From: Haloarcula marina
GTDB taxonomy: Archaea; Halobacteriota; Halobacteria; Halobacteriales; Haloarculaceae
NCBI RefSeq assembly: GCF_024218775.1
Contig: NZ_CP100404.1
Location: 806,001-870,000 of the forward strand
Direction of reading: 5' to 3'
Length of the DNA stretch: 64,000 bases
Shown here: piece after piece, positions 15,979 to 26,168 of the stretch
Layout of the letters: every line of letters starts with the position of its first letter
How positions within the stretch are numbered: the first letter of the stretch is position 1
The notes under the pieces: model-generated
The model's database searches: none
Told to the model about the DNA's origin: nothing
Seen by the model: the letters and a program-made list of their open reading frames with translations, nothing else
Made by a program: the position numbers and the translations under genes

Positions 15979-17961
15979 ATGGTCTCGCTCTCACGCGTCG
16001 CTCGTCCCGCATCCGTCCCTCTCGCCGTCTGTCTGCTGGCGGCAATCGGCCTCGCCGCGCTCGATTTCCTCGCGGTGCTCGAACGGCCGACGCTCCTCCG
16101 CGCGGGCTTTACGCTCGTCGGGGCCGTCGTGGCGCTCGTCCTGTTCTACGCCTCGCGGGGTGAACGCCCCGTCTCCGCGCGACGGTTGCCGCCCGGCGCG
16201 ACGACCAAGGTGGTCCTCGTGGCCGCCGCGGCCGCCGTCGTCGCCAGCGCGGAACTCGGCGCTCGGGTGCTCCCGCTGGCCGTCCTCCTGCCCGTCGGGT
16301 TCCTGCTCGTCGCGCTCCAGATTCGCGGTGAGCCCTCGGTACCCGCGGTGCTGACCCAACTCTCGGCGCTGTTTCTCGCCGCGCGACTCGCCAAGTACGT
16401 CACGACCGGCTTCTACTTCGCCGGGACGGACACGTTCGCCCACGTCGCGGCCGTCGACACGCTCACCGAAGTCGGCTACACGACGGTCATTCCCCACGGC
16501 TACGACCTCTACCCGGTCTTTCACTTCCTCGTCGGCGCGGTCACGTACCTGACCGGCCTCCGGGCGTACGACGCGCTGGTGCTCGCGGGCATCGGCGTCT
16601 ACACGCTGGTCGTCCCGATTGCGTACCTCGTGGGCGCGTCGGTGTTCGAGTCGCGACGCCTCGGACTCACGGCCGCGCTCGGGGTCACGCTGTTCGAGTT
16701 CGCGGCGTACCACGCGGTGTACTTCTACCCGCAGGCGCTCGCCATCGTCCTGCTGTTCGTCGCCGTCTACCTCAACAGCCGCCTCCTCGCGGCCGACGAC
16801 GAGCGGACCTACCGCCGCCTCTCGGTGGCCGTCGTCGCGTTGGTGGCGACGATGGTGGTGGCACACCACCTGACGTACATCCTCTTTGCGGGCATCGTCG
16901 CGGCGGCCGTGCCGGTGGCGCTGGCCCGACCGTCCGTCTTCCCGGACCGGTCGTCGGTCACCGAGGCCCTCGGCGGCCGCTTCGGTGCGTTCCGCTACCG
17001 CTGGCTGTTCCCCGGCATCGTCGGCGCGGTGTTCCTCTTGGCGTACTGGACGTACACGCCGAGCATCATCGCCGTCGGTATCGTGGAGTTGACGCTCGGC
17101 GTCCTCTTCGACGTGGCGACGGTGCCCGGGTCGCAACTGTACGTTTACGGCACCGCGCTTCCGCCCGACAGCATCGCGCGGGCGGTCCGCTGGCTGACGA
17201 CGGCGACGGGCGTCTACGCCGTGGGACTGGGAGCCGTGTTACTCCTCGCTGGCTACGAACTGCTCGACCACCTCGGCCGCTACCGCCAGGGGTTCACCCT
17301 CGCCGTCACGGGACTCGGACTGTCGGCGGTACTGCTCCCCCTGCCGATTCCGATTCCGCAGTTAGAGCGCCTGAAGTTCACGGTTATTCTCGTCGCGGTG
17401 TTCCCGCTCGCCATCGGCCTCGACCGGGCGCTCTCCGTAGACCGGCGAGCAGTGGTCGTCGCGCTCCTCCTCGTCTCATCGCTCGGCACCGCCACGGCGT
17501 TTACCGTCGTCTCCGCGGACGACGTCTCGGGCATCTACACCGACGAGCGACGCGAGCAAGTGGCGATGTCCGACGACGAGTACCGCTCGGTGCAGGCCAC
17601 ATCGGCGTTCGTCCAGACCTACGCCGACGGCCCCGCGGCCACGGACAAGGTGACCAACCGCGCCTTCGAGACGACGGGATACAACGCGACGCGCGCCCTG
17701 CGGGCGCGACCCGGCGGCTTACGGGCGGACGCGCCGTTCTTCGTCGTCCGCGAGCGGTGGACCGACCACGTCGTCGCGCTCGGACAGGGCCTCCGTAGCG
17801 GCGACCTGAACCGCTTCGTGGTCGGTGACGACCGCTTCGCGGCGGCGGACGCGACGGCCGACAAGGTGTACACGACGGACCACGTGCGGGTGTACCACCG
17901 CGCCGACGGCTACCGGGGCTTCTACGGCGAGAACGTGACCGCGAACGCCACGAGTCAGTAG
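15979..17961 (+). CDS. Large polytopic membrane protein of the glycan locus
   Basis: A 660-aa protein with about 12-13 TM helices in its first 520 residues and an extracytoplasmic tail of about 140 residues (from SADDVSGIYTDERREQ). Between TM helices 4 and 6 it has TDTFAHVAAVDTLTE and HGYDLYPVFHFLVGAV, with conserved acidic/His loop residues reminiscent of GT-C membrane glycosyltransferases or oligosaccharyltransferase-like proteins. That resemblance is by layout only. The ATG at 15979 is preferred to an in-frame TTG at 15943. Its neighbours (flippase, GTs) favour a role in transfer or processing of lipid-linked glycans. Confidence 0.68.
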   Translation: MVSLSRVARPASVPLAVCLLAAIGLAALDFLAVLERPTLLRAGFTLVGAVVALVLFYASRGERPVSARRLPPGATTKVVLVAAAAAVVASAELGARVLPLAVLLPVGFLLVALQIRGEPSVPAVLTQLSALFLAARLAKYVTTGFYFAGTDTFAHVAAVDTLTEVGYTTVIPHGYDLYPVFHFLVGAVTYLTGLRAYDALVLAGIGVYTLVVPIAYLVGASVFESRRLGLTAALGVTLFEFAAYHAVYFYPQALAIVLLFVAVYLNSRLLAADDERTYRRLSVAVVALVATMVVAHHLTYILFAGIVAAAVPVALARPSVFPDRSSVTEALGGRFGAFRYRWLFPGIVGAVFLLAYWTYTPSIIAVGIVELTLGVLFDVATVPGSQLYVYGTALPPDSIARAVRWLTTATGVYAVGLGAVLLLAGYELLDHLGRYRQGFTLAVTGLGLSAVLLPLPIPIPQLERLKFTVILVAVFPLAIGLDRALSVDRRAVVVALLLVSSLGTATAFTVVSADDVSGIYTDERREQVAMSDDEYRSVQATSAFVQTYADGPAATDKVTNRAFETTGYNATRALRARPGGLRADAPFFVVRERWTDHVVALGQGLRSGDLNRFVVGDDRFAAADATADKVYTTDHVRVYHRADGYRGFYGENVTANATSQ

Positions 17962-17987
17962 CCGGTTCGACGCCGCCAGCGACGCGG

Positions 17988-19460
17988 CTACCCGCCGAAC
18001 TGCCGCACGTTGGCGAGCAGTTTGGCCCGGAGCGTCGGCGAGGCGAGGACGAGGCTCCCGTAGACGACGCCGCCGACGAGTATCTGTGCGACCAGTCCGG
18101 GAAGCGTCGCGGGGACGAACCGACCGGCCACGAGGAGGACGCCGCCCATCACCGCGGCCGCACCCGCACACCACGCGACGGGACCGGTCGGGAACGACAG
18201 CGGGACGAACCGGTTGAGGAATCCGCCGAGGACGAGGGTGTTGACGGTCATTGCGATGCCCGTCGCGGCCGCCGCGCCGACGAGTTCGTACCGGGGGACG
18301 AGCAGGAAGTTCAGGACGACGTTCAGCGTCAGCGACGCCGCCGTCGCGTACGCGCCCACGTCCGGCCGGTCGACGGCCCGCACCGTCGCGTCGAAGACGT
18401 TGTTGACCGCGGCGACCAACTTCTCGGCCATCAGGACGACGAACGCCACCGCCGCGAGCAGGAACTCGGGACCGAAAATGAGACCGAGTATCTGTTCGGA
18501 GAGGAGCGCCACGCCGACGAACGAGGGGACGACGAGGACGAGCGACGCCGTCAGACCGTCCCGCACAGTGGGCGCGATGCGCTCGCGCTCGCCCGCCGCG
18601 TCCCACGCGCTCATCTGGGCGAAGATGGTGTTCGAGACGACGACGCCGACGATACCGGTCATCACCGTCACCCGCCACGCGAGTTCGTAACTCGCGACGT
18701 GCGCCCCCGAGAGGAACAGGCCGACGACGAGGAGGTCCATGCTGTTGTAGACGTGCCCGCCCAATCCCCAGACGCCGTTGAACTTCGCGTAGTCGACGAG
18801 CGTTCGGAGGTGGCGCGTCGACGGCCGGGCCAGTCCCGTCTCCATCCGTCGGACCCCTGCGGCCAGCAACACGACGTAGCCCGCGATGAGGCCGTAGACG
18901 AGCGCCAGCGCCCCCATCTCGAACTGGACGAGGGCGACGGCGACGACGACGTAGGTAGCCAGACGCAGGAACTGGAGGATTGCCGTCTCGTCGGCCCGCA
19001 TCTCCGCTCGGAGGACGTGGAGCGTGAGCATCGACAGTTGGTACAACACCGCCGCGACGAGGAGGGGAAGGACGACCCGCGCGCCGACGTAGTCGTTGAC
19101 CGCGCCGCGGAAGGGGATGACGAGGGCGGCCAGTCCGAGTAGCAAGCCCCCCTTCAACACGAGTGCGGCCGCGAGGACGCTGTCGGCGTCACCGCCCTCG
19201 CTGATGCGCTTTTCCACCGCGCCGTTGACGCCGAAGTCGGCGAACGTCCCGAGCGTGCTCAACACCGCTTCGAACAGGAAGAAGACGCCGAGCGCAGTCG
19301 CGCCCAGCGCCCCGGCGAAGTACACCGTCGACCCGAACCCGATGACGACGCCGACCACTTCCAGCGCCAGCAATAGCCCGCCCGCTCTGGCGAAGTTGAG
19401 TTTGCGGGGCATCGTCGGCCGCCCGACGGGGCCGCTCTCGGGGTCACTGTCGCTGCTCAT
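17988..19460 (-). CDS. Oligosaccharide flippase (Wzx/AglR-like, MATE/MOP superfamily)
   Basis: A 490-aa membrane protein with about 14 TM helices. Family features are the N-terminal LNFARAGGLLLALEVVGVVIGFG, ALGVFFLFEAVLSTLGTFADFGVNGAVEKRIS, and the internal AEKLVAAVNNVFDATVRAVDRPD with the repeat-like second half. Members flip lipid-linked glycans across the membrane or export polysaccharide. It lies first in a minus-strand row facing the large membrane protein. A TATA-like GCTTTAATC on the minus strand near 19544-19552 would give a leader of about 60 nt. Confidence 0.88.
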   Translation of the reverse strand: MSSDSDPESGPVGRPTMPRKLNFARAGGLLLALEVVGVVIGFGSTVYFAGALGATALGVFFLFEAVLSTLGTFADFGVNGAVEKRISEGGDADSVLAAALVLKGGLLLGLAALVIPFRGAVNDYVGARVVLPLLVAAVLYQLSMLTLHVLRAEMRADETAILQFLRLATYVVVAVALVQFEMGALALVYGLIAGYVVLLAAGVRRMETGLARPSTRHLRTLVDYAKFNGVWGLGGHVYNSMDLLVVGLFLSGAHVASYELAWRVTVMTGIVGVVVSNTIFAQMSAWDAAGERERIAPTVRDGLTASLVLVVPSFVGVALLSEQILGLIFGPEFLLAAVAFVVLMAEKLVAAVNNVFDATVRAVDRPDVGAYATAASLTLNVVLNFLLVPRYELVGAAAATGIAMTVNTLVLGGFLNRFVPLSFPTGPVAWCAGAAAVMGGVLLVAGRFVPATLPGLVAQILVGGVVYGSLVLASPTLRAKLLANVRQFGG

Positions 19461-19589
19461 CGGCGACCGAGACGCGTCGCGTCACAGCCACAACTCCCGA
19501 CCCGCGGCCACCACTGGTCCATACCCAGTCGTCGCGTATCTCGGGATTAAAGCTACGGGTCCCGGTTCGTCCCCGCCGTTCGCTCCGGG

Positions 19590-20369
19590 TCACCGGAACG
19601 CACGCGAGACCAGCGCTCGCAGAAGATGGACCAGCGTCGCGGGGTGCGGCGAGATGCGCAACGCCCGCAGGAAGTACGCGACGGCGCGGTCGTACTCGCC
19701 CTCGCGCTGGCAGGCCTGCCCGACGGTGGTGAACAGTTGGACGTAGTACGTGCCCACGTAGGGGTGGGCCTCCGGCACCCGCCGGTCGACGAGGTAGCCG
19801 AAGCGTTTCGCCTGCGCGAGGTACTCGTCGACGGCCATACCCGACGCCATCATGCTCTGGTCGTGGTGGCGGCGCGTGAACAGGTCCGGGCAGAGACAGA
19901 CGCCCGCGGCGCTGGCCGCTTCGAGGACGTACAGCGTGTCCTCGCCGCGCCGCAGCGTCGACTCGAAGCGGGTGTCGACGCGGTCGGTGTCGACGAGGAT
20001 GGCCGAGGTGACTTCGTCCAACTCGCCGACGAAGGCCTCGTAGACGAAGTCGTCGAGGGTCATCGGTTCGCCCGCGAGACAGAGGCCAGCGCCCGTCTCT
20101 CGCATCCGGGCCAACTGCCGGTCGAGTTTGTCCGGTTCCCACAGGTCGTCGGCGTCGAGGAAGGCGACGTAGCGCGTCTCGGCCCGGTCGAGTCCGGCGT
20201 TCCGGGCGTCCGCGGGACCGGTGTCCACGTCGTCGACGACGAGGAGTTCCGTCGGGACGGTCTGTGCCGCGACGGTCGCTTTCGCCTCTTCGAGCATCGC
20301 TTCGGGGGTGTACTTGGGGCTGTACGGCACGACGACCGACACCGTCTGCTCGGTGGGGTCGCTCACCAT
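19590..20369 (-). CDS. GT2-family glycosyltransferase
   Basis: A 259-aa protein starting at the ATG complementary to 20367-20369 ([18 protein letters not shown]). GT2 features: VVVPYS, LLVVDDV and [20 protein letters not shown]. The C-terminal 80 residues contain a possible helical repeat ([20 protein letters not shown]). No TM helix is obvious. It overlaps the upstream GT4 by 7 bp and is the last gene of a four-gene overlapping transcription unit (23749 to 19590). Sugar and acceptor unknown. Confidence 0.83.
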   Translation of the reverse strand: MVSDPTEQTVSVVVPYSPKYTPEAMLEEAKATVAAQTVPTELLVVDDVDTGPADARNAGLDRAETRYVAFLDADDLWEPDKLDRQLARMRETGAGLCLAGEPMTLDDFVYEAFVGELDEVTSAILVDTDRVDTRFESTLRRGEDTLYVLEAASAAGVCLCPDLFTRRHHDQSMMASGMAVDEYLAQAKRFGYLVDRRVPEAHPYVGTYYVQLFTTVGQACQREGEYDRAVAYFLRALRISPHPATLVHLLRALVSRAFR

Positions 20370-21592
20370 TCGGCCATCACCCGGCGGTGAACCTCGTTCA
20401 GTCGCTCGGCGTGGTGGTCCCACGTCCACCGCTCGTCGAGCAGACGCTGATGGCCCGCCGCGCCCATCTCTCGGAGTCGGGCGGGGTCGTCCAGCAGCGA
20501 ATCCAGCGTCCGCGAGAGCGTCTGCGGGTCTTTCGGGGGGACGAGGACGCCGGTGTCGCCGTCGACGACCATCTCGGGGATGCCGCCGACGTTCGAGGCC
20601 AGCACCGGGGTCTTGGCGGCCATCGCCTCGTAGATGACCGTCGGCCGCCCTTCGGTCCAACTCGGGTGGACCAGCAGGTCCGCCGCGATGTGCCAGCGCC
20701 GGAGCGCCACGGGGTCGAGTTGCCAGAACGACCGCGCCGGGTGCCGCAGTTCGCCGAGTTCGTTCAGCAGCCACCACCGCAGGTCGCCCTCGTGACCCAC
20801 CGTCACCAACAGCACGTCCTCGCGGTCAAGCGCGTCGACGGCCGTCACCAGTTCCCGCAGGCCCTTCTCTTTCGTGTAGGCGCCGACCGACAGCAGGACC
20901 TTCGTGTCGGGGTCGATACCCAACTCGTCGCGTATCTGGTCGCGCCGGTCAGTCGGGAACCGCGCGGGGTTCTCGCCGATGGGGACGGTGGTCACCTTCT
21001 CGGCGGGCGCAAAGCGCCGGGCGGCGGCCCCGAGTTCGTCGCTGACGACGAGGATGTGGGCGGCGTAGTCGATGGTCTCGCGGATGCGTTTTTGGGCCTC
21101 GTCGTTGAACGAGTCGTAGTTGTGCAGGTCGACGGCGTGGCTGTTGACCACCAGCGGCAGGTCGTGCCGCCGACAGTACTTCAGCATCCCGTAGCCGTCG
21201 AGGTAGATGTCCGAGGCGTGGACCACGTCGTGGGGCGTCTCGAAGGTCCGTTCGACGTACTTCGTGACGCGCTTCTGGATGGAGTCGCCCGACAGGTGGT
21301 AGCCGTAGCGCTTCGGGATGACGTACAAAAACCGGGGATAGTGGGCGACGTAGGTGCCCCAGCGCTCGGTCTTCGGGACCCGCGAGTACTCCGAGTACGG
21401 ACCGACGGGCGGGGCGAAGGGCGTCGGGACGACGACATCGAGGTCGGCGGCGGTGCGGTTCAGCGCGTCGAACGACCGGTGATTGAACGGCGAGCGAACC
21501 GGCAGGGCGTGGCTCTGGTGGTGGACGGAGCAGGCCAGCACGCGATAGGGGTCGCCGCCGTCGCCGGTGACGGAGAGGCGGTCGTCGCTCAC
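20363..21592 (-). CDS. GT4-family glycosyltransferase (paralogue of 22508-23749)
   Basis: A 409-aa glycosyltransferase with a GTG start that overlaps the preceding gene by 4 bp (GTGA). The C-terminal donor domain has the GT4 hallmark [33 protein letters not shown] and the phosphate-binding [13 protein letters not shown]. The N-terminal domain begins after [24 protein letters not shown]. It is clearly paralogous along its full length with the protein from 22508-23749, for example [14 protein letters not shown] in both, with one GT2 gene between them. It likely adds one sugar to a lipid-linked glycan; donor unknown. Confidence 0.87.
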   Translation of the reverse strand: MSDDRLSVTGDGGDPYRVLACSVHHQSHALPVRSPFNHRSFDALNRTAADLDVVVPTPFAPPVGPYSEYSRVPKTERWGTYVAHYPRFLYVIPKRYGYHLSGDSIQKRVTKYVERTFETPHDVVHASDIYLDGYGMLKYCRRHDLPLVVNSHAVDLHNYDSFNDEAQKRIRETIDYAAHILVVSDELGAAARRFAPAEKVTTVPIGENPARFPTDRRDQIRDELGIDPDTKVLLSVGAYTKEKGLRELVTAVDALDREDVLLVTVGHEGDLRWWLLNELGELRHPARSFWQLDPVALRRWHIAADLLVHPSWTEGRPTVIYEAMAAKTPVLASNVGGIPEMVVDGDTGVLVPPKDPQTLSRTLDSLLDDPARLREMGAAGHQRLLDERWTWDHHAERLNEVHRRVMAEW

Positions 21593-22515
21593 TCTGGACC
21601 TCCCGCGGCGAGTGCACGGAGGCCGAGTACCGACCAGAACACGACCCGCGCGAGGTCTTTCGGCCGGGCGAGCGCCCCCACGTCGAGGTAGTCGGTGGCC
21701 TCGTCGAAGCGGCCCTCGGCGAGGAAGTGGCCGACGAGTCCCATCCGGTGGACGCGCCGGACCGGGATTCCTTCGGCCTCCAGTTCGGCCACGAGGGCGG
21801 CGTTCCGGTCGAGGTAGCGCCGGTCGTTCTCGACGTAGGCCGCGGCGGGCGCGTCGCCGGTGAAGTGGGTCAGCGCCAGCGGTTCGTCCACGTACGCCAG
21901 TTTCCCGGCCGCGAGGACTCGCAGGACGAGGTCCCAGTCCTCGTAGATGGAGAGGTCCTCGTCGAACCCGCCCGTCTCGTCGAGGACCGCCCGCTCGACC
22001 ACCAGGGTCGACCCCGGCCCCATGAACACCTGCATCGAGAGCAGCGAGGCGGCCAGTTCCCGCCCGCCCTCGCGGGGCGCGCTCGACCGGAACAGGCGGT
22101 CGGAGACGACAGTGGCGAGTCGACCGAGCGCCGACAGGCCCGCCGTCGCCACGTCGCAGTAGGCCCCGACCCACTCCTTGCCCCGGTCGTCGAGGACGGC
22201 GAGTTGCCGTTCGAGTTTCCGGGGAAGCCACTCGTCGTCCGAATCGAGGAAGGCGACGTACGCCCCCGTCGCGGCGTCGACGCCGGTGTTCCGGGCGGCG
22301 CTGACCCCGCGGTTCGTCTCGTGGGACAGATACCGCACCCGGGGGTCGTCGTATCCCTCGACCACCGCCCGCGTGTCGTCGCCGCTGCCGTCGTCGACGA
22401 CGAGGACTTCGGTGTCGTCGACCGTCTGTGCGAGGGCGCTGTCTATCGCGCGGCCGATAACGTCGCCCCGCTCGTAGGCCGGAATCACGACGCTCACGCG
22501 AGGCGAGTCAGTCAC
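21589..22515 (-). CDS. GT2-family glycosyltransferase
   Basis: A 308-aa protein with a GTG start (VTDSPRVSVVIPAYERG), overlapping the upstream GT4 gene by 8 bp and the downstream one by 4 bp. The GT2 core runs from residue 6 with VVIPAYERGDVIGRAIDSAL, VLVVDDGSGDD, YVAFLDSDDEWLPRKLERQL and DEDLSIYEDWDLVLRV. The last 60 residues form a helical tail with a short hydrophobic end. It may extend the same glycan as its neighbours. Confidence 0.85.
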   Translation of the reverse strand: MTDSPRVSVVIPAYERGDVIGRAIDSALAQTVDDTEVLVVDDGSGDDTRAVVEGYDDPRVRYLSHETNRGVSAARNTGVDAATGAYVAFLDSDDEWLPRKLERQLAVLDDRGKEWVGAYCDVATAGLSALGRLATVVSDRLFRSSAPREGGRELAASLLSMQVFMGPGSTLVVERAVLDETGGFDEDLSIYEDWDLVLRVLAAGKLAYVDEPLALTHFTGDAPAAAYVENDRRYLDRNAALVAELEAEGIPVRRVHRMGLVGHFLAEGRFDEATDYLDVGALARPKDLARVVFWSVLGLRALAAGGPE

Positions 22516-23749
22516 CCATGACCTCCCGGTGAATCTCGTTGAGGCGCTCGGCGTGGCGTCGCCACGTCCACTGCTGGTCGACCAGTCGCCGGTGGCCCGC
22601 CGCGCCCATCTCCCGCAACCGCTCGGGGTCGTCCAAGAGGTAGTCGAGCGTCTCGGCCAGCGTCTCGGGGTCGTGCGGTGTGACGAGGACGCCGGTTTCG
22701 CCGTCGACGACCATCTCTGGAATGCCGCCGACGTTCGAGGCCAGCACGGGCGTCTGGGCGGCCATCGCCTCGTAGATGACCGTCGGCCGGGCCTCGAAGT
22801 GACTCGGGTGGACGAGCAGGTCCGCGGCCACGTGGAGACGGCGGACGGCGATGGGGTCCAGTTGCCAGTAGGCGTGGGCGGGGTGGCGCAGTTCGCCCAG
22901 TCTGTCGAGGAACCACCAGTGGAGCGCCCCGCCGTGGCCGACGGCGGCCACGGCCACGTCGTCGCGGTCCAGCGATTCGAGCGCGGCGACGAGGTCACGG
23001 ACTCCTTTCTCCTTCTCGAAGCGGCCGACGTACAGGAGGAGTTTCGTCTCGGGGGCGATACCGAGTTCTCGGCGGATGGCGTCCCGGCGGTCGGTCGGGT
23101 AGTTCTCGGGGTCCTCGCCGATGGGGAGCGTGGTCACCTTGCTGGCGGGCGCGAACCGCCGCGCAATCGCGCTGAGTTCGTCGCTGACGGTCAGGACCGC
23201 CGAGCAGTAGTCGATGGTCTCGCGGATGTGGGACTGGACGGTGTCGTTGAACCGGTCGAAGTTCTTCAGGTCGCCCGCGTGCGAGAGGGCCACCAGCGGC
23301 ACGTCGTGGCGCTTGCAGTACTCCAGCGTGGCGTAGCCGTCGAGGTAGAACCCGCAGGCCTGCACCACGTCGTGGGGCGTCTCGAAGGTGTCTTCGACGT
23401 AGTTCGTGACGCGTTTCCGGGCGGAGTTGCCCGAGACGTGGTAGAAATACCGCTTCGGAAGCATGTACAGGAAACGCGGGTAGTGGACGCGATAGGACCC
23501 CCACTGTTCGGTCGTGGGGACGTGGCGGTACTCCGAGTACGGGCCGACGGGCGGGGCGAAGGGCGTCGGCGAGACGACGTCTAAGTCGACGCCGGTGGCG
23601 TTCAGGGCGTCGAACGACCGGTGGTTGAACGGCGTTCGGACCTGAAAGACGTGATTCGGGTGTTCGGTCGCACAGCCGAGGACGCGGTAGGTCGGGTCGT
23701 CGCTCGCTGTCGTCTCGTGGCCGGTTCGGGCAGAAGGTTCGTCTGACAT
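22508..23749 (-). CDS. GT4-family glycosyltransferase (paralogue of 20363-21592)
   Basis: A 413-aa protein, first gene of the overlapping GT operon, with an ATG start at 23749. The GT4 motif [24 protein letters not shown] and LLLYVGRFEKEKG are present. It shares the N-terminal [13 protein letters not shown] and [14 protein letters not shown] blocks with its paralogue. A TATA-like CCTTAAC on the minus strand near 23817-23823 gives a leader of roughly 45 nt or more. The duplication with divergence suggests two different linkages in one glycan. Confidence 0.87.
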   Translation of the reverse strand: MSDEPSARTGHETTASDDPTYRVLGCATEHPNHVFQVRTPFNHRSFDALNATGVDLDVVSPTPFAPPVGPYSEYRHVPTTEQWGSYRVHYPRFLYMLPKRYFYHVSGNSARKRVTNYVEDTFETPHDVVQACGFYLDGYATLEYCKRHDVPLVALSHAGDLKNFDRFNDTVQSHIRETIDYCSAVLTVSDELSAIARRFAPASKVTTLPIGEDPENYPTDRRDAIRRELGIAPETKLLLYVGRFEKEKGVRDLVAALESLDRDDVAVAAVGHGGALHWWFLDRLGELRHPAHAYWQLDPIAVRRLHVAADLLVHPSHFEARPTVIYEAMAAQTPVLASNVGGIPEMVVDGETGVLVTPHDPETLAETLDYLLDDPERLREMGAAGHRRLVDQQWTWRRHAERLNEIHREVMGD

Positions 23750-23929
23750 GAGGGCGAAATGGGCGTCTCCGGTCCGAGAGACGGTATGTTCGTCCTACTG
23801 TAACGACGAGCCATGTGTTAAGGCTTTCCGGGAGAGGGCGGGGGTCTGTATGTGTGCCAATACTTTTCCTGAGCGACGCCAGACTCCTGGTCGTGTGTTT
23901 CTCCTCGCTCCGAACCGTTGGTGGGACCT

Positions 23930-25102
23930 GTGACCGGGTTCGACCGCCGGTCGTATCTCGCGCTGGTTCTCGCGTCGACGATGGCTGGCTGTTCGCTGCC
24001 CGAGGATGAGTCGATGCCCGATCAGATAGTGACGGACGCGGCGTCGATAGCCGACCTCGCGGCGGGCGACGTGGTCGCCGTCGCGAACGGTCTGGACCGG
24101 ACGGCGATTCGGACCGACGAGACCGAGACGCCGGTACAGGACGCGCTGGATAGGGTCGCCGAGCGAGGGGGCGGACGCGTCTATCTCCCGCCGGGACTGG
24201 TCCGCGAGCGCGGGCCGGTGCGCCCGCACCCGAACACGGGCGTCTACGGCTTCGGCATGAACGTCTCGGTCCTCCAGATAACCGAGTCGGGGACCGACGG
24301 CATCCGATTCGACCGCGACACGAAGACCCAGCGGGTGCAACTCGACGGGTTCGAACTCCGCGGGCCGGGACTTGGCGTCGAGACGGGGGTCGCCCTCCAC
24401 TTCGTCTCGAACCCCGCCGACCCGGCCACGGACCCCGCGGACTTCTACGTCGGCCGCCTGTACTGCCGCGAGTGGGCGAACTCGGTGTACCGCGTCGATT
24501 CGGACGTGGGGCCGTTCCAGTGCCGCCACGACTTCCTCCGGATGGACGACTGCGACGCCGGGAACGAGAACGGTCTGTTGGAGTGGCGCTCCTCGTACGG
24601 CCCGGCCAACCGCTTCGGAACTGTTGTCGCCTATCCGACGGCGTCTCGAAGCGGCGCGAACACGGACCTCCTCTATCAGCGCGGCGGCGAACTCGCAGTC
24701 GGCGACATCACGACGGGCGGCACGTCGGGAACGCTCGTCGACACCCGCGCGGGTCGGCTTCACGTCGGCCGGTTGCACTACGAACCGGAGCGACAACCGA
24801 GCGTCCCCCGCACGCTGGTCCGCATCGGCGGCGGCGGCGCGACACGGTTCGACGACGTGGTCGTCGACGCCGGGGCGGTCGGGTACGTCTACGAACTGGG
24901 CGCGGGGGCCGGGAACGCGCTGTTGTTCGGACCGCCGGGCGGCCGCGGCGAGGTCCGACGCAACGTCGTCAACATCGCAGGCACCCTCGACCGGACCCGC
25001 CGCTCGTGGTATTTCGGCAGGCCCGCCGAGGTGGACGTGACTCGCGGGTCCCAAACTGGAAGTCTCCGCGTCCTCGGGACGGCCGGGCAGGGGATGGGCT
25101 GA
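23930..25102 (+). CDS. Exported parallel beta-helix (pectate lyase-like) lipoprotein
   Basis: A 390-aa protein. The GTG at 23930 is chosen because it gives DRRSYLALVLASTMAGC, a Tat-like export signal with a lipobox (Cys21); in-frame TTG (23918) and GTG (23921) codons lie just upstream. The body has TPVQDALDRVAERGGGRVYLPPG, the usual entry of single-stranded right-handed beta-helix proteins such as tailspikes and pectate lyases. A block around NSVYRVDSDVGPFQCRHD and CDAGNENGL is shared with the protein from 27333-28658. The C-terminal SLRVLGTAGQG is also shared. No catalytic residues can be assigned. It may bind or trim the glycan made by the locus. Confidence 0.75.
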   Translation: MTGFDRRSYLALVLASTMAGCSLPEDESMPDQIVTDAASIADLAAGDVVAVANGLDRTAIRTDETETPVQDALDRVAERGGGRVYLPPGLVRERGPVRPHPNTGVYGFGMNVSVLQITESGTDGIRFDRDTKTQRVQLDGFELRGPGLGVETGVALHFVSNPADPATDPADFYVGRLYCREWANSVYRVDSDVGPFQCRHDFLRMDDCDAGNENGLLEWRSSYGPANRFGTVVAYPTASRSGANTDLLYQRGGELAVGDITTGGTSGTLVDTRAGRLHVGRLHYEPERQPSVPRTLVRIGGGGATRFDDVVVDAGAVGYVYELGAGAGNALLFGPPGGRGEVRRNVVNIAGTLDRTRRSWYFGRPAEVDVTRGSQTGSLRVLGTAGQGMG

Positions 25103-25145
25103 GCCACCGACAAGACTATTCGCCGGTGGTACAGACTGCTTACTC

Positions 25146-26168
25146 GTGCCGACTTCCCGTGACGAGACGGCCCGACCCTTCGTGTCCGTCGTCATCGTCA
25201 CCTACAACTCCGAACAGACGGTCGCAGAGACGCTGTCGTCCCTCGCCGACCAGACGTACCCCGCGGACCGCTACGAGGTTCTCGTCGTCGACGGCGGGTC
25301 GACCGACCGAACCGAGGATATCGCGGCCGCACACGGCGTCGAGTTCCGGGTCGCGGCGGACGCGACCATCGGCGAGTGTCGGAACCACGGCGTCGACGCC
25401 GCTCGCGGCGAGTACGTCGCCTTCACCGACTCGGACTGTGCGGTCCCGTCGACGTGGCTCGACTCGCACGTCGACCGCATCGAGAGCTATCCAGACCGCG
25501 TGGACATCGCGGGCGTCGGGGGGCCGAACCGGCCGTTCCCCGACGACCCGCCGTTCGCGAAACTCGTCGGGAGTCTGCAGGGGACCGTCTTCGGGTCCGG
25601 CGGGTCACCGCAGTCTCACGCCATCGGGAAGGTCCGACTCGTCGGTTCCGTCGCGGCCTGTAACGTCCTCTACGACGCCAGCGTGTTCGAGGAACATCGG
25701 TACGACGACGAGGTCAACGTCGGTGAGGACGCCGAGTTCCACTTCCGCCTGAGTGAGGCGGGCTACCGGTTCGTCTTCGACCCGGCCATCGCCGTCTCGC
25801 ACCACCTCTCGGCCGACTGGGGTGCGTTCTGCAAGAAGAGCCGTTCGTACGGCTACGCGATGGCCCGCATCCAGCGTCGCCACGGCAAGGTCATCCGCTG
25901 GTACTCCGCGCTCCCGTCGCTGGCGCTCGGCGGCGGCGTCCTCGCGGTGGCCGACGACCTGCGGAGTCGGCGGGCGCGCAACGTCCCGTTGCTGGCGCTC
26001 GCGTTCCTCGTCGTCACCGCCTTCGCCACCGCGCAGGTGTACCGCGACCGGCGGACGCCGCTGGCGGTGCTCGTCCCGGTCATGCTGGCCGCCCAGTACG
26101 GCTACTACGGCCTCGGTTTCCTCGAAGGACTGACGGCGCCCGACCCGGTCCCGCAGGACCTCCCTTAA
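25146..26168 (+). CDS. GT2-family glycosyltransferase with C-terminal membrane anchor
   Basis: A 340-aa protein with a GTG start. The GT2 core has VSVVIVTYNSEQTVAETLSSL, VLVVDGGSTDRT, YVAFTDSDCAVP and EDAEFHFRLSEAGYRFVFDP. The C-terminal part holds three hydrophobic segments (about 252-268, 275-293 and 297-318). A TATA-like element (gactattcg near 25112) is about 30 bp upstream. It converges on the gene at 26165 with a 4-bp overlap. It is likely to act at the cytoplasmic membrane face on a lipid-linked acceptor. Confidence 0.85.
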   Translation: MPTSRDETARPFVSVVIVTYNSEQTVAETLSSLADQTYPADRYEVLVVDGGSTDRTEDIAAAHGVEFRVAADATIGECRNHGVDAARGEYVAFTDSDCAVPSTWLDSHVDRIESYPDRVDIAGVGGPNRPFPDDPPFAKLVGSLQGTVFGSGGSPQSHAIGKVRLVGSVAACNVLYDASVFEEHRYDDEVNVGEDAEFHFRLSEAGYRFVFDPAIAVSHHLSADWGAFCKKSRSYGYAMARIQRRHGKVIRWYSALPSLALGGGVLAVADDLRSRRARNVPLLALAFLVVTAFATAQVYRDRRTPLAVLVPVMLAAQYGYYGLGFLEGLTAPDPVPQDLP

